From contig JAZQWV010000020.1 of NCBI GenBank assembly GCA_045632525.1, positions 1-27,193 of the forward strand: DNA of 27,193 nucleotides. The letters are read 5' to 3'. Below the pieces are notes generated by a model that saw nothing but the letters and a program-made list of their open reading frames with translations, did not search any database and was not told the origin of the DNA. Shown here in pieces: positions 7,094-14,501 of the stretch. The stretch's first letter is position 1. Every line of letters begins with the position of its first letter. Both the position numbers and the translations under genes were made by a program. This DNA comes from Fimenecus sp045632525 (GTDB lineage Bacteria; Bacillota; Clostridia; Oscillospirales; Acutalibacteraceae).

Positions 7094-9003
7094 GATTTCT
7101 TATCTCTCTTTTTCCACATTGAGAATTTAAGAACTGTAAAGATTATAATTGCAAAAAGAACAATGCCACCAATTGTGAGCACTGGTGTTGGAATGTTAAA
7201 TCTTGAACCAAGGTCAACAAATTTATCTACACCAAATACTGCAAGAAGTGCGAGAAGAATACCAACAAGGCCTTCACCTGCAATCATACCTGAGCAGAAG
7301 AGCACGCCGTCATTGATGATTTCTTTCTTTTCGTCTTCACTCTTTTTGAGTTTTTCCATTGCAAGACGAATAACGCCACCAATCATAATGCAAGCATTAA
7401 GTTGAACAGGAAGATAAACACCAATAGCAAAAGGAAGAACAGGAATACCAATAAGTTCAACAACCAATGCAATGCAAACGCCGATAAGAACAAGTCCCCA
7501 AGGAAGATTGCCACCCATAACGCCTTCGATAATAAGTTTCATAAGTGTTGCCTGTGGTGCACCAAGTTCGTCTGAACCAAAGCCCCAAGCACTGTCAAGA
7601 ATGTAGAGTGTACCACCAATTGCAAGGGCAGCGGCTGTTACACCCAAAATTTCACCAATCTGTTGTTTCTTTGGTGTTGCACCAAGAATGTAACCTGTTT
7701 TAAGGTCTTGTGATGTATCACCTGCGATAGCAGAAACAATGCAGATAATTGAACCAATCGCGATGGCACTTGCCATACCAGCAGCACCTTCGGCACCTGT
7801 TACTTTAAGAATGAGTGTTGCAATGAGAAGTGTTGCAATTGCCATACCTGAAACAGGGTTATTACTGCTACCAACAAGACCAACCATTCTTGAAGATACG
7901 GTTGCAAAGAAGAAACCGAAAATAACAACAATAAATGCACCTAAAAGAGAAACAGGGATTGCTGGAATAAGCCATACAAGAAGTGTGAGAACAAGAATTG
8001 CAATAATAACAATTTTAATGTTGATGTCTTGTGCTGTGCGTTCATTTGATGAAGCGCCTGCTCCTGAAATACTCTTCATTGCACCTGCAAATGTTTTAAC
8101 GATAAGTGGTAATGATTTGATAAGACTGATGATACCACCAGCTGCGAGAGCACCTGCACCGATATATCTGATATATGTGCTCCAAATTCCGCTTGCGCCA
8201 CTTTCTGCAAACATTTCGCCGATTGAAACTGTGCCAGGATAAAGCACGATTTCAGAGCCGAAAAGCACAATCAAAGGAATAATAACCATCCAGCTGAGAA
8301 GACCACCTGCAAACATATATGATGCGATTCTTGGTCCACAGATAAAGCCAACGCTCATAACAGCAGGATAAATTTGTGTACCAATTTCGCCTGCATAACC
8401 TTTAAATTTAAGTGAAATTTCACCTGACACTACTTTAAGTCCATCAATAATGAATTTAAAGAGTGCTGCAAAGCCCATACCTGCGAAAACTGTGCCTGCG
8501 TTTGCGCCACCTTTTTCACCTGCTAAAAGAACTTCTGCACAAGCTGTGCCTTCTGGATAAGGCAATACACCGTGTTCTTTAACAATCAAGGCATTGCGAA
8601 GTGGCACCATAAAGAAAACACCCAACAAACCGCCAAGAAGTGCGATAAGAGTGATTTCAATCATGCTTGGCTTGTCCATTTTACCTTCTGCTGCCCAAAG
8701 GAAAAGTGCAGGAAGAGTGAAAATAGCTCCTGCTGCAAGTGATTCACCTGCAGAACCAACTGTTTGAACAATATTGCTTTCAAGAATTGAGTTTTTGCGC
8801 ATAATAATGCGAATAACTCCCATTGCGATAACAGCTGCAGGAATTGAAGCTGAAACCGTCATACCTACTCTGAGTCCTAAGTAAGCGTTTGCTGCACCAA
8901 ACACAACTGCTAAAAGAATACCCATTACAATAGATGCTACTGTTATTTCAGGGGTAACTTTGTTTGCAGGAATATAAGGTTTGAATTCGTTTTTGTTGTC
9001 CAT
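7090..9003 (-). CDS. OPT-family oligopeptide (or metal-chelate) transporter
   Basis: 637-residue multi-spanning membrane protein of the OPT/YSL superfamily, expected to import small peptides or peptide-like metal complexes using an ion gradient. It begins with a short hydrophilic tail, then FGAANAYLGLRVGMTVSASIPAAV, a typical OPT opening. Later features are LPYPEGTACAEVL (about 148-160) and a glycine-rich loop containing NNPVSGMAIATLL. About 14-16 hydrophobic segments; full length for bacterial members. The dipeptidase PepD lies 82 bp upstream and the PqqD-like gene overlaps its 3' end. The setting supports peptide use, but YSL-like metal-chelate import cannot be excluded. It has its own promoter at 9053-9081, and no clear terminator separates it from pepD. 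Ribosome site TTGGAG precedes the ATG. Confidence 0.92.
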   Translation of the reverse strand: MDNKNEFKPYIPANKVTPEITVASIVMGILLAVVFGAANAYLGLRVGMTVSASIPAAVIAMGVIRIIMRKNSILESNIVQTVGSAGESLAAGAIFTLPALFLWAAEGKMDKPSMIEITLIALLGGLLGVFFMVPLRNALIVKEHGVLPYPEGTACAEVLLAGEKGGANAGTVFAGMGFAALFKFIIDGLKVVSGEISLKFKGYAGEIGTQIYPAVMSVGFICGPRIASYMFAGGLLSWMVIIPLIVLFGSEIVLYPGTVSIGEMFAESGASGIWSTYIRYIGAGALAAGGIISLIKSLPLIVKTFAGAMKSISGAGASSNERTAQDINIKIVIIAILVLTLLVWLIPAIPVSLLGAFIVVIFGFFFATVSSRMVGLVGSSNNPVSGMAIATLLIATLILKVTGAEGAAGMASAIAIGSIICIVSAIAGDTSQDLKTGYILGATPKKQQIGEILGVTAAALAIGGTLYILDSAWGFGSDELGAPQATLMKLIIEGVMGGNLPWGLVLIGVCIALVVELIGIPVLPFAIGVYLPVQLNACIMIGGVIRLAMEKLKKSEDEKKEIINDGVLFCSGMIAGEGLVGILLALLAVFGVDKFVDLGSRFNIPTPVLTIGGIVLFAIIIFTVLKFSMWKKRDKKS

Positions 9004-9023
9004 ATATACTCCAATCTTTCACG

Positions 9024-9051
9024 GTTGAATAGTCAACGCTTTTTGAGCGTT
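9024..9051. repeat. Two overlapping small inverted repeats in the OPT leader
   Basis: AACGCT/AGCGTT (9035-9040 and 9046-9051) and GTTGA/TCAAC (9024-9028 and 9033-9037) share bases 9035-9037, so the two hairpins cannot form together in RNA. They lie directly downstream of the promoter. They could be an operator or a small leader switch. Confidence 0.4.
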
Positions 9052-9052
9052 T

Positions 9053-9081
9053 ATTCTATCATACCATCAAAATAAAATCAA
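9053..9081 (-). promoter_or_regulatory. Promoter of the OPT-PqqD genes
   Basis: Minus strand: TTGATT (9076-9081), 17-bp spacer, TAGAAT (9053-9058), about 50 bases upstream of the transporter ATG. It lets OPT-PqqD be expressed separately from pepD. Confidence 0.6.
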
Positions 9082-9085
9082 TAAA

Positions 9086-10528
9086 TTATTTGCATTTTTC
9101 TAAAAGTGAAACAAGCACACTAATAATCTTTTCAGTTGATGAAATACTGAGTTTTTCGTTAACTGTATGCACATCATATAAAGCTGGTCCGATTGCGATA
9201 CAATCGAGTCCTTTAATTGCAGATGTAAAAATGCCACATTCAAGCCCCGCGTGTATTGCTTCAACCTTTGGTTCAAATCCACAGATATCTTTATATACTT
9301 CTTTATAAACTTCTTGAAGAATTGAATCTTCTTTGAATTCCCATGGTGGATAATGACCTGATGTATAAACCTTGCAAGGAATTGCTTTGAAGAATGTTTT
9401 GAGTTTCTCTTCAAGGAAACGCAAAGCAGATTTTTTATTGCTTCGAAGAGTGAAAAGCAATGTGATTTTATCGTCTTCTGTGCTAAGCACACCTAAATTG
9501 AGTGATATTTCAACAAGGCCTTTGATTTCGGCACTCATTTCAACAATTCCGTTTGGTGCACAAACCAATGTGAAAATGAGTTTTTCACGCAAATCAGAAT
9601 GTAAAACATCATATTCTGCTTTTTCGCCCATTTCAATAACTGGTGCAAAATCATTTTCGCGCTCGCTGATTTCTTTTTTGAGAATTTCAAAATACATCTC
9701 AGCATTTTTTGTGAATGTATCAGGATTTTTTACACAGAGTTCAATTCGGCAAAGATTTGGGATTGCATTACCCTTATCGCCACCGTTGATAGCGATAATA
9801 TCAAAATCAGAGATGTTTGACATGTGATTTAAAAAGCGACCTGCAAGAATATCTGCATTAACTCTACCTTTATCAATTTCAACACCTGAATGTCCACCTT
9901 TGAGACCTTTGAGTGTTATTGTGATTTTCGTACCTGTTTGTTTAACTCGGTTAAGTGGAATAACTGCTTTGAAATCACTACCACCTGCACAAGAAACAGT
10001 TATAGCGTCGTCTTCTTCAGCATCAAGATTAATCATTTTTTTAGCAGTGAGCACACTCATATCAAGTTTGCCCGCACCAATCATACCGATTTCTTCGTCA
10101 GTTGTGAATACAGCCTGAATTTCAGGGTGAGAAATCTCATCACTTTCAAGAATGGCCAGAATCATTGCAACTGCTATACCATTATCTGCACCTAAAGTTG
10201 TATTGTGAGCCTTTACAAAATCACCATCAACATACAAATCGAGTGAATCTTTCATAAAATCAATTGTTGAGTCTTCTGTTTTCTGACAAACCATATCAAG
10301 ATGGCCTTGCAAGATAACAGGCTCTGCATTTTCATAACCATCAGTTGCAGATTTAAAAATAATTACATTGTTTGCGTCGTCACGAATAAACTTTAGTGAA
10401 TGATTTTCAGCAAATTTTACGCAATATTCAGAAATTGCATCCATATTCTCTGAGCCGTGTGGAATGTTGCATATTTCTTCAAAATATTTAAACACATTTA
10501 ACGGTTTAAGACTATCTAATTTTGCCAT
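9086..10528 (-). CDS. pepD: Aminoacyl-histidine dipeptidase, peptidase family M20C
   Basis: Cytoplasmic di-zinc exopeptidase that cleaves X-His and other dipeptides. Visible active-site elements: H76-x-D78 (LQGHLDMV), D115 (TLGADNGI), E145-E146 (TTDEEIGMIGA), D169 (NLDAEEDD), and a late HTVNE motif that supplies the last metal His. The middle part (about 200-380) carries the lid/dimerisation domain. Length 480, as expected for PepD. The frame is open to an ATG at 10558, but the ATG at 10528 has the ribosome site GGAGG (10536-10540), and the promoter at 10559-10587 would place the longer start upstream of the transcript. Its neighbour is an OPT transporter, so uptake followed by intracellular cleavage is a natural reading. 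Confidence 0.93.
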   Translation of the reverse strand: MAKLDSLKPLNVFKYFEEICNIPHGSENMDAISEYCVKFAENHSLKFIRDDANNVIIFKSATDGYENAEPVILQGHLDMVCQKTEDSTIDFMKDSLDLYVDGDFVKAHNTTLGADNGIAVAMILAILESDEISHPEIQAVFTTDEEIGMIGAGKLDMSVLTAKKMINLDAEEDDAITVSCAGGSDFKAVIPLNRVKQTGTKITITLKGLKGGHSGVEIDKGRVNADILAGRFLNHMSNISDFDIIAINGGDKGNAIPNLCRIELCVKNPDTFTKNAEMYFEILKKEISERENDFAPVIEMGEKAEYDVLHSDLREKLIFTLVCAPNGIVEMSAEIKGLVEISLNLGVLSTEDDKITLLFTLRSNKKSALRFLEEKLKTFFKAIPCKVYTSGHYPPWEFKEDSILQEVYKEVYKDICGFEPKVEAIHAGLECGIFTSAIKGLDCIAIGPALYDVHTVNEKLSISSTEKIISVLVSLLEKCK

Positions 10529-10535
10529 ATTTATT

Positions 10536-10540
10536 CCTCC
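10536..10540 (-). promoter_or_regulatory. Ribosome binding site that sets the pepD start
   Basis: GGAGG, 7 bases before the ATG at 10528. The upstream ATG at 10558 lacks such a site. Confidence 0.8.
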
Positions 10541-10558
10541 GTTATTTGAATAATGCAT

Positions 10559-10587
10559 ATTTTATCATAATTTAAAGCTCTGCACAA
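10559..10587 (-). promoter_or_regulatory. Promoter of pepD
   Basis: Minus strand: TTGTGC (10582-10587), 17-bp spacer, TAAAAT (10559-10564). The predicted transcript begins near 10552. Confidence 0.55.
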
Positions 10588-10642
10588 GAAAAGTTAAAAA
10601 ATTGACAAGATTTACTTGTATTTTATTATTACCCGAAAAAGA

Positions 10643-10668
10643 AAAAAGACACTTTAAAGTGTCTTTTT
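10643..10668. terminator. Terminator overlapping the DUF4434 stop codon
   Basis: Perfect 26-base palindrome: AAAAAGACACTTT (10643-10655) and its complement (10656-10668). The minus strand has a T run after it. The stop codon of the DUF4434 gene (10654-10656) sits at its centre. Confidence 0.8.
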
Positions 10669-11592
10669 GTATTCTTCATATAAAGCAATTGAATTTTCGT
10701 GGCCTGCAAAGGCTTTGGAATCAGGCGGATTCATAATTCCCAAATACTGATAACCTAAAATCTTATCAACATAGGGTGCGACATTCTCAATTTGCTTTTG
10801 AATTCGTTCAAAAGGCGCAGGGATTAATGCGCTTTTATAAACCATACCTTCAAAATCGAAAAGTTCAATATCTGCCCAAAGTTCTGAACGCCCTGCTTTG
10901 TCGTGAGCAATACGCAATTTTTCAAAAAGTCGTTTGGTTTTATCAACCTTTGTCTTGCGAACACCAACTTCGTCCTGATATGCAATGAAATCCACATCAA
11001 GTTCAGTTAGTTGTCGAATAAACTTATTATTTGCGCTCACAAGATTTGTGCCATAAGGTGCGATTAGTGTTTTCTTATCAGGTGTGAGCAAATGACAACG
11101 AGCAGAACACAAATTTACATAATTCATAAAATCTTTTGAAAATCTTAAAATTATGCAAGTCTCGTCGGGAAAATACCAACCATAAAAGCTTTTATGGTGA
11201 GCATAAAGAGTTGCAATTTCTTCCATAGCACAAAACGAACGGTCAATGACTTCTTTACTTGTGATATTTTGATTTGCTTTTCGCCAATCGCCATAGAAAC
11301 CATTACCCAAAAAGACTTTCACATCGCATTTATCTGCTTCACAAAGCAATTCTTCAATGGGGTCTTTGCAATGGGTATCCGCAAAGGGAAAAACTGACGA
11401 TTTGAAATAGCATTTTTCATAAAGTGCCGTTGCCATAACAACTATGTATTCCATACCCAAAGACGAGATTTCTCTCACCTTTTCACGCCAATTTTCACCT
11501 GTGAATTGGTCGATAGTTGGATTCCAATATTTACCCTCGGGGGTGTTGTGATGATGAAACTCAAAGAATGTTCCGTCAATTTTTCTGTTCAT
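10654..11592 (-). CDS. DUF4434-domain protein (TIM-barrel, glycosidase-like)
   Basis: 312 residues. It opens KIDGTFFEFHHHNTPEGKYW and has barrel-like segments GMEYIVVMATA (46-56), VKVFLGNGFYGDW (91-103), FYGWYFPDE (136-144) and DFIAYQDEVG (201-210). The Glu at 144 and the QDE at 206-208 lie at strand ends, where glycosidase-like barrels keep catalytic acids; that is inference. I recognise the DUF4434 family, whose members often occur beside polysaccharide genes. No signal peptide, so it appears cytoplasmic. Ribosome site GAGGTGAT precedes the ATG. It is the last gene of a four-gene run, 27 bp after the lipoprotein gene. The biochemical role is unknown. Confidence 0.75.
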   Translation of the reverse strand: MNRKIDGTFFEFHHHNTPEGKYWNPTIDQFTGENWREKVREISSLGMEYIVVMATALYEKCYFKSSVFPFADTHCKDPIEELLCEADKCDVKVFLGNGFYGDWRKANQNITSKEVIDRSFCAMEEIATLYAHHKSFYGWYFPDETCIILRFSKDFMNYVNLCSARCHLLTPDKKTLIAPYGTNLVSANNKFIRQLTELDVDFIAYQDEVGVRKTKVDKTKRLFEKLRIAHDKAGRSELWADIELFDFEGMVYKSALIPAPFERIQKQIENVAPYVDKILGYQYLGIMNPPDSKAFAGHENSIALYEEYKKTL

Positions 11593-11619
11593 TTTATCAC
11601 CTCGGTAAGTTGAAGAATT

Positions 11620-12003
11620 TTATCCCCAATGCAATTCATAATAATACCAATTATCTGCAATTTGTTTTACAAAACACCAATCCGTACCATTGTTCGGTTT
11701 ACCAAAATAAGTGCCACCATCTGCGTCATATTGTTCACCTAAATTATCATCTGAATAAAAATTAGGTATAACAATTTCATTATTTGCAGTATAGTAGTAA
11801 CCATAGTAGACACCACCAACAGTCAAGCCTGCAGCTTCATAATCAAAAAATTCTAGTTCTTTTTGAGTTACAATGCTATCTTTGTTTTCCAAAACATAAT
11901 TCGATATTTCGTCATATCCTTGAGTTGATATAGAAGTTTTCGTGCAAGCTGTAAAACAACTAACAATAAGCACAAAAATCAAAAACAACGAAAGTCTTTT
12001 CAT
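11620..12003 (-). CDS. Small lipoprotein of unknown function
   Basis: 127 residues. A lipoprotein signal peptide (MKRLSLFLIFVLIVSC, then FTAC) predicts lipid attachment at Cys20 and display on the outer face of the membrane. The mature part is short and rich in Tyr and Gly (VGGVYYGYYYTANNEIVIP; DNWYYYELHW at the end), suggesting a small beta-rich fold. I do not recognise a family. Ribosome site GAGGTG lies 6 bases before the ATG. It sits between the methyltransferase-like gene (22 bp upstream) and the DUF4434 gene in what looks like one transcript. Confidence 0.8.
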   Translation of the reverse strand: MKRLSLFLIFVLIVSCFTACTKTSISTQGYDEISNYVLENKDSIVTQKELEFFDYEAAGLTVGGVYYGYYYTANNEIVIPNFYSDDNLGEQYDADGGTYFGKPNNGTDWCFVKQIADNWYYYELHWG

Positions 12004-12025
12004 ACTAACACCTCATAGTTTTTAC

Positions 12026-12697
12026 TTACCAGATAAGCGGGATTAAACGATACTTCACTTTTTGCTTATATTCTTTATATCCATTTAATTCTTTTTCTAA
12101 AAATTCTTCTTCGTGCTTGATTCGTTTTGCGATTATAAATGGATACACCAAGAAAATGATAAAGGAATAAACTGAACCTAACACAAGTGGCATTGATAAG
12201 AATAACAACAATGTTACGCTATACATTGGGTGTCTGACAATACCATAAAGCCCTGTGTCGATAACTGTTTGTCCTTCTTGCACTTCGATTGTGCGACTAA
12301 GATATGTATTTTCTCTTAACACTTCGGCATAGAGAATATATGCTATTAAAAATACAACTGCAGATACTATTACAACAGACTTTGGCAAGGTGTACCAGTT
12401 AAAACGGACACCAAGACCCGCAACAATAAACCCTGCAAGAAACATTAGTCCACTGAGTTTCACCACAAGACTTTGCTCGGCTTCTTTTTCTTTTGCATCA
12501 AGTCGTGACTGTAATAATTTCGGATTTTTCACCAACATTACAAGTCCCGCTAAAAACATTGGCACAAAGAGAATACCCATAAAAAGCCAACCGTTGAAAA
12601 ACGCAAATGTGCCAGCAGGTAAAAAGATTAAAAGCCCAACTAAAACTACGCCTAATGAGAATTTTAGGATTGCGCTGATAAATAATTTTACTGTCAT
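12026..12697 (-). CDS. Isoprenylcysteine/phospholipid methyltransferase-like membrane protein
   Basis: 223 residues with about five hydrophobic segments. The C-terminal half has the signature of the ICMT/PEMT superfamily: DTGLYGIVRHPMYS (147-160, with R155-H156-P157), then RIKHEEEFLEKELNGYKEY and a final YRLIPLIW. In characterised relatives this region binds S-adenosylmethionine and methylates a lipid-linked or membrane substrate. Bacteria have no prenyl-Cys protein pathway of the eukaryotic kind, so the substrate is unknown; a phospholipid or other small membrane compound is possible. Ribosome site AGGTGAT. Its start is 8 bp after the EFR1 stop. Confidence 0.82.
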   Translation of the reverse strand: MTVKLFISAILKFSLGVVLVGLLIFLPAGTFAFFNGWLFMGILFVPMFLAGLVMLVKNPKLLQSRLDAKEKEAEQSLVVKLSGLMFLAGFIVAGLGVRFNWYTLPKSVVIVSAVVFLIAYILYAEVLRENTYLSRTIEVQEGQTVIDTGLYGIVRHPMYSVTLLLFLSMPLVLGSVYSFIIFLVYPFIIAKRIKHEEEFLEKELNGYKEYKQKVKYRLIPLIW

Positions 12698-12705
12698 AAC
12701 ATCAC

Positions 12706-13452
12706 CTATCTTTCACATTTATATCTCTGTTTGCCAGTTGTTTTATTGCCGTATTCAATGGCATTTGTGGGACAATATGAAATGCATGCCATACAATGAG
12801 TGCAGTTTTTATCCCACACAGGTTTATTATTTTTAATTTCAATATTATTAAGTGGGCAAACTTTCGCGCACTTGCCACAATTTATGCATTCGTCATCAGC
12901 ATAAAAGTTTTTTGCTTTAACAAACATTGGATAAAAGAGCATATTCACAGGGCCACTCATAAATTTGTCTTGCAGATTATTGCGTGGGGTCGGGAAATGT
13001 TTAGTATTTAAAAGTATGTCTGCTAATCTTTTGATTTTTTTATCTGCTCTAAAAAAGATTGTTTCTATTTCTTTATCGTTTGGTGAGTTGAACATAGCTA
13101 TATAGTTTTCAGGCATAACAACCCCAGCCGAACCCATATAGATAAAGCCTTTTTTATTACAGAGTTGCTTATTATATTTTTCTGCATTGCCGATTTCGCC
13201 ACCACAAGTCATTACAAACCAAGTGTTTTTTGAACCTTTAAAATTTGTTTTAATAATCCATTCTTTAACAATTCTTGGAATTCGCCACGCATAAGTTGGA
13301 ACAACAAAAATGAGTCTGTCATTCACCAAAATATCACTTGTATCATTGCTTTTGAGTTTGTTGTTGATACTGATAATTTCATCAGAAGTGATTTTTGCAA
13401 TTTGCTCTGCTACATAACGACTATTACCTGTACCGCTGAAATATAAAATCAT
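12706..13452 (-). CDS. EFR1-type flavodoxin/ferredoxin fusion protein
   Basis: 248-residue electron carrier. The N terminus is flavodoxin-like (LYFSGTGNSRYVAEQIA), with the FMN phosphate loop SGTGNS at 6-11. The C terminus is a two-[4Fe-4S] ferredoxin: Cys189, 192, 195, 199 and Cys217, 220, 223, 227, each set ending CP. The architecture matches the clostridial EFR1 family. It is expected to pass electrons to an unidentified partner in the cytoplasm. It is the first gene of a four-gene run with a methyltransferase-like protein, a lipoprotein and a DUF4434 protein. Its ribosome site is weak (TTGGTGA). It has a good promoter at 13483-13511, divergent from the deacetylase. Confidence 0.9.
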   Translation of the reverse strand: MILYFSGTGNSRYVAEQIAKITSDEIISINNKLKSNDTSDILVNDRLIFVVPTYAWRIPRIVKEWIIKTNFKGSKNTWFVMTCGGEIGNAEKYNKQLCNKKGFIYMGSAGVVMPENYIAMFNSPNDKEIETIFFRADKKIKRLADILLNTKHFPTPRNNLQDKFMSGPVNMLFYPMFVKAKNFYADDECINCGKCAKVCPLNNIEIKNNKPVWDKNCTHCMACISYCPTNAIEYGNKTTGKQRYKCER

Positions 13453-13482
13453 ATTTTCACCAACTAATTAATTTATGTTTTA

Positions 13483-13511
13483 ATTATATCACTCAAACCC
13501 TATCACTTCAA
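13483..13511 (-). promoter_or_regulatory. Promoter of the EFR1 operon
   Basis: Minus strand: TTGAAG (13506-13511), 17-bp spacer, consensus TATAAT (13483-13488). Only 10 bp separate its -35 box from that of the divergent promoter. Confidence 0.7.
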
Positions 13512-13526
13512 CCCATGACTGTTGAA
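13507..13526. repeat. Inverted repeat joining two back-to-back -35 boxes
   Basis: TTCAAC (13507-13512) and GTTGAA (13521-13526) with an 8-base spacer. Each arm overlaps the -35 hexamer of one of the two divergent promoters. Part of the symmetry follows from both boxes being TTGAA-like, so an operator role is only possible. Confidence 0.4.
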
Positions 13527-13550
13527 TTTTGATTAGTTTTATAGTAATAT
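13522..13550 (+). promoter_or_regulatory. Promoter of the ChbG-type deacetylase gene
   Basis: TTGAAT (13522-13527), 17-bp spacer, TAATAT (13545-13550). It is followed by GGAGG at 13567-13571 and the ATG at 13579. Confidence 0.65.
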
Positions 13551-13578
13551 GAATATGTAAAATGTTGGAGGTGTTATT

Positions 13579-14457
13579 ATGGGAAAATATCTTTTAGTTA
13601 ATGCAGACGATTTTGGAATGTGCCATAGTGCAAATAAGGCTATTTTTGACCTTTTTAGAAGTGGCTGTATTAAATCTTCAACAATTATGATGCCCTGCCC
13701 CGCTGCAAAAGAAGCAGTTGAATTTTCTATTGAAAATCCGGAATATGCTATTGGTGTTCATCTCACAACAACAGCAGAATGGGATACATATCGTTGGAAA
13801 TCTTTGACCGGTGGCAAAAGTTTACACGACGAAGAAGGATTTATGTACAAATCAGGTGTTGATGCTACTAAAAAAGGCAAATATGAAGAAATTGAAAAAG
13901 AAGTGAGAGCGCAGATTGATTATGCTCATTCTCTTGGCATGAAACCATCTCATCTTGATAATCATATGGGTACTTTATATGGTCACCTGACAGGTCGATT
14001 TTCAATGCTTAAAATGACACTTTGCATCTGTGGTGAATATGGATATGCTTTTCGCATGTTCACTTCTCACGACAAGAGAATTTGCCCAAGAGGTATTCCA
14101 TATTTTGCATATAAGTGGTGCACTACCCTTTCAAAAAAATGGGGTAAGAAATATAATGTAATTATGCCTGACTTCTTACTTTTCCCTGACTGGGATGTTA
14201 TGCCAACAGACTCTTACGAGAGTTACAAAAAGCGTATTTTAGAAATCTGGTGTGATATTCCCGATGGAATTACAGAAACTTATGTGCACCCCGCATTAGA
14301 GAGTGACGAGCTTAAATCCATTGTGCCACCTTGGGAGCAAAGAGTTTGGGAATATCGACTTATGAAGGACCCTGAAACTCACGAAACGCTTAAAGCCCAC
14401 GGGATTGAGCTTATCAGTTATCGTGATATTATAAGACTCAAAACTAAAAACAAGTAA
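13579..14457 (+). CDS. ChbG/HpnK (YdjC-like) carbohydrate deacetylase
   Basis: 292-residue metal-dependent deacetylase of the YdjC fold, which removes N-acetyl groups from acetylated sugars such as chito-oligosaccharides. Metal and catalytic motifs: N8-A-D10-D11-F-G at the N terminus, H61 in GVHLTTT, and H125-L-D-N-H129 (HLDNHMG). Late His in YVHPALE is also typical. No signal peptide, so it acts inside the cell on imported sugars or an intermediate. Strong ribosome site GGAGGTG. It is a single-gene unit, divergent from EFR1 and ended by the terminator it shares with the MerR gene. The exact substrate cannot be read from sequence. Confidence 0.88.
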   Translation: MGKYLLVNADDFGMCHSANKAIFDLFRSGCIKSSTIMMPCPAAKEAVEFSIENPEYAIGVHLTTTAEWDTYRWKSLTGGKSLHDEEGFMYKSGVDATKKGKYEEIEKEVRAQIDYAHSLGMKPSHLDNHMGTLYGHLTGRFSMLKMTLCICGEYGYAFRMFTSHDKRICPRGIPYFAYKWCTTLSKKWGKKYNVIMPDFLLFPDWDVMPTDSYESYKKRILEIWCDIPDGITETYVHPALESDELKSIVPPWEQRVWEYRLMKDPETHETLKAHGIELISYRDIIRLKTKNK

Positions 14458-14461
14458 AAGA

Positions 14462-14501
14462 AAAATCCTTGAGAGCATTACGCCTCAAGGATTTTATTTT
14501 A
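14462..14501. terminator. Bidirectional intrinsic terminator
   Basis: AAAATCCTTGAG (14462-14473) pairs with CTCAAGGATTTT (14484-14495) around a 10-base loop, with T-rich tails on both strands. It lies between the convergent deacetylase and MerR genes. Confidence 0.88.

Noticed and set aside
7739..8242. 167-residue plus-strand open frame
   Set aside because: Lies wholly inside the OPT transporter gene on the other strand, has no ribosome site or domain, and is rich in Ala/Pro/Ile as expected of an antisense shadow.
9372..9827. 151-residue plus-strand open frame
   Set aside because: Antisense to pepD, with no ribosome site and no recognisable motif.
10529..10558. 10-residue N-terminal extension of PepD
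   Set aside because: It overlaps the predicted promoter and transcript start; GGAGG directs the ATG at 10528.
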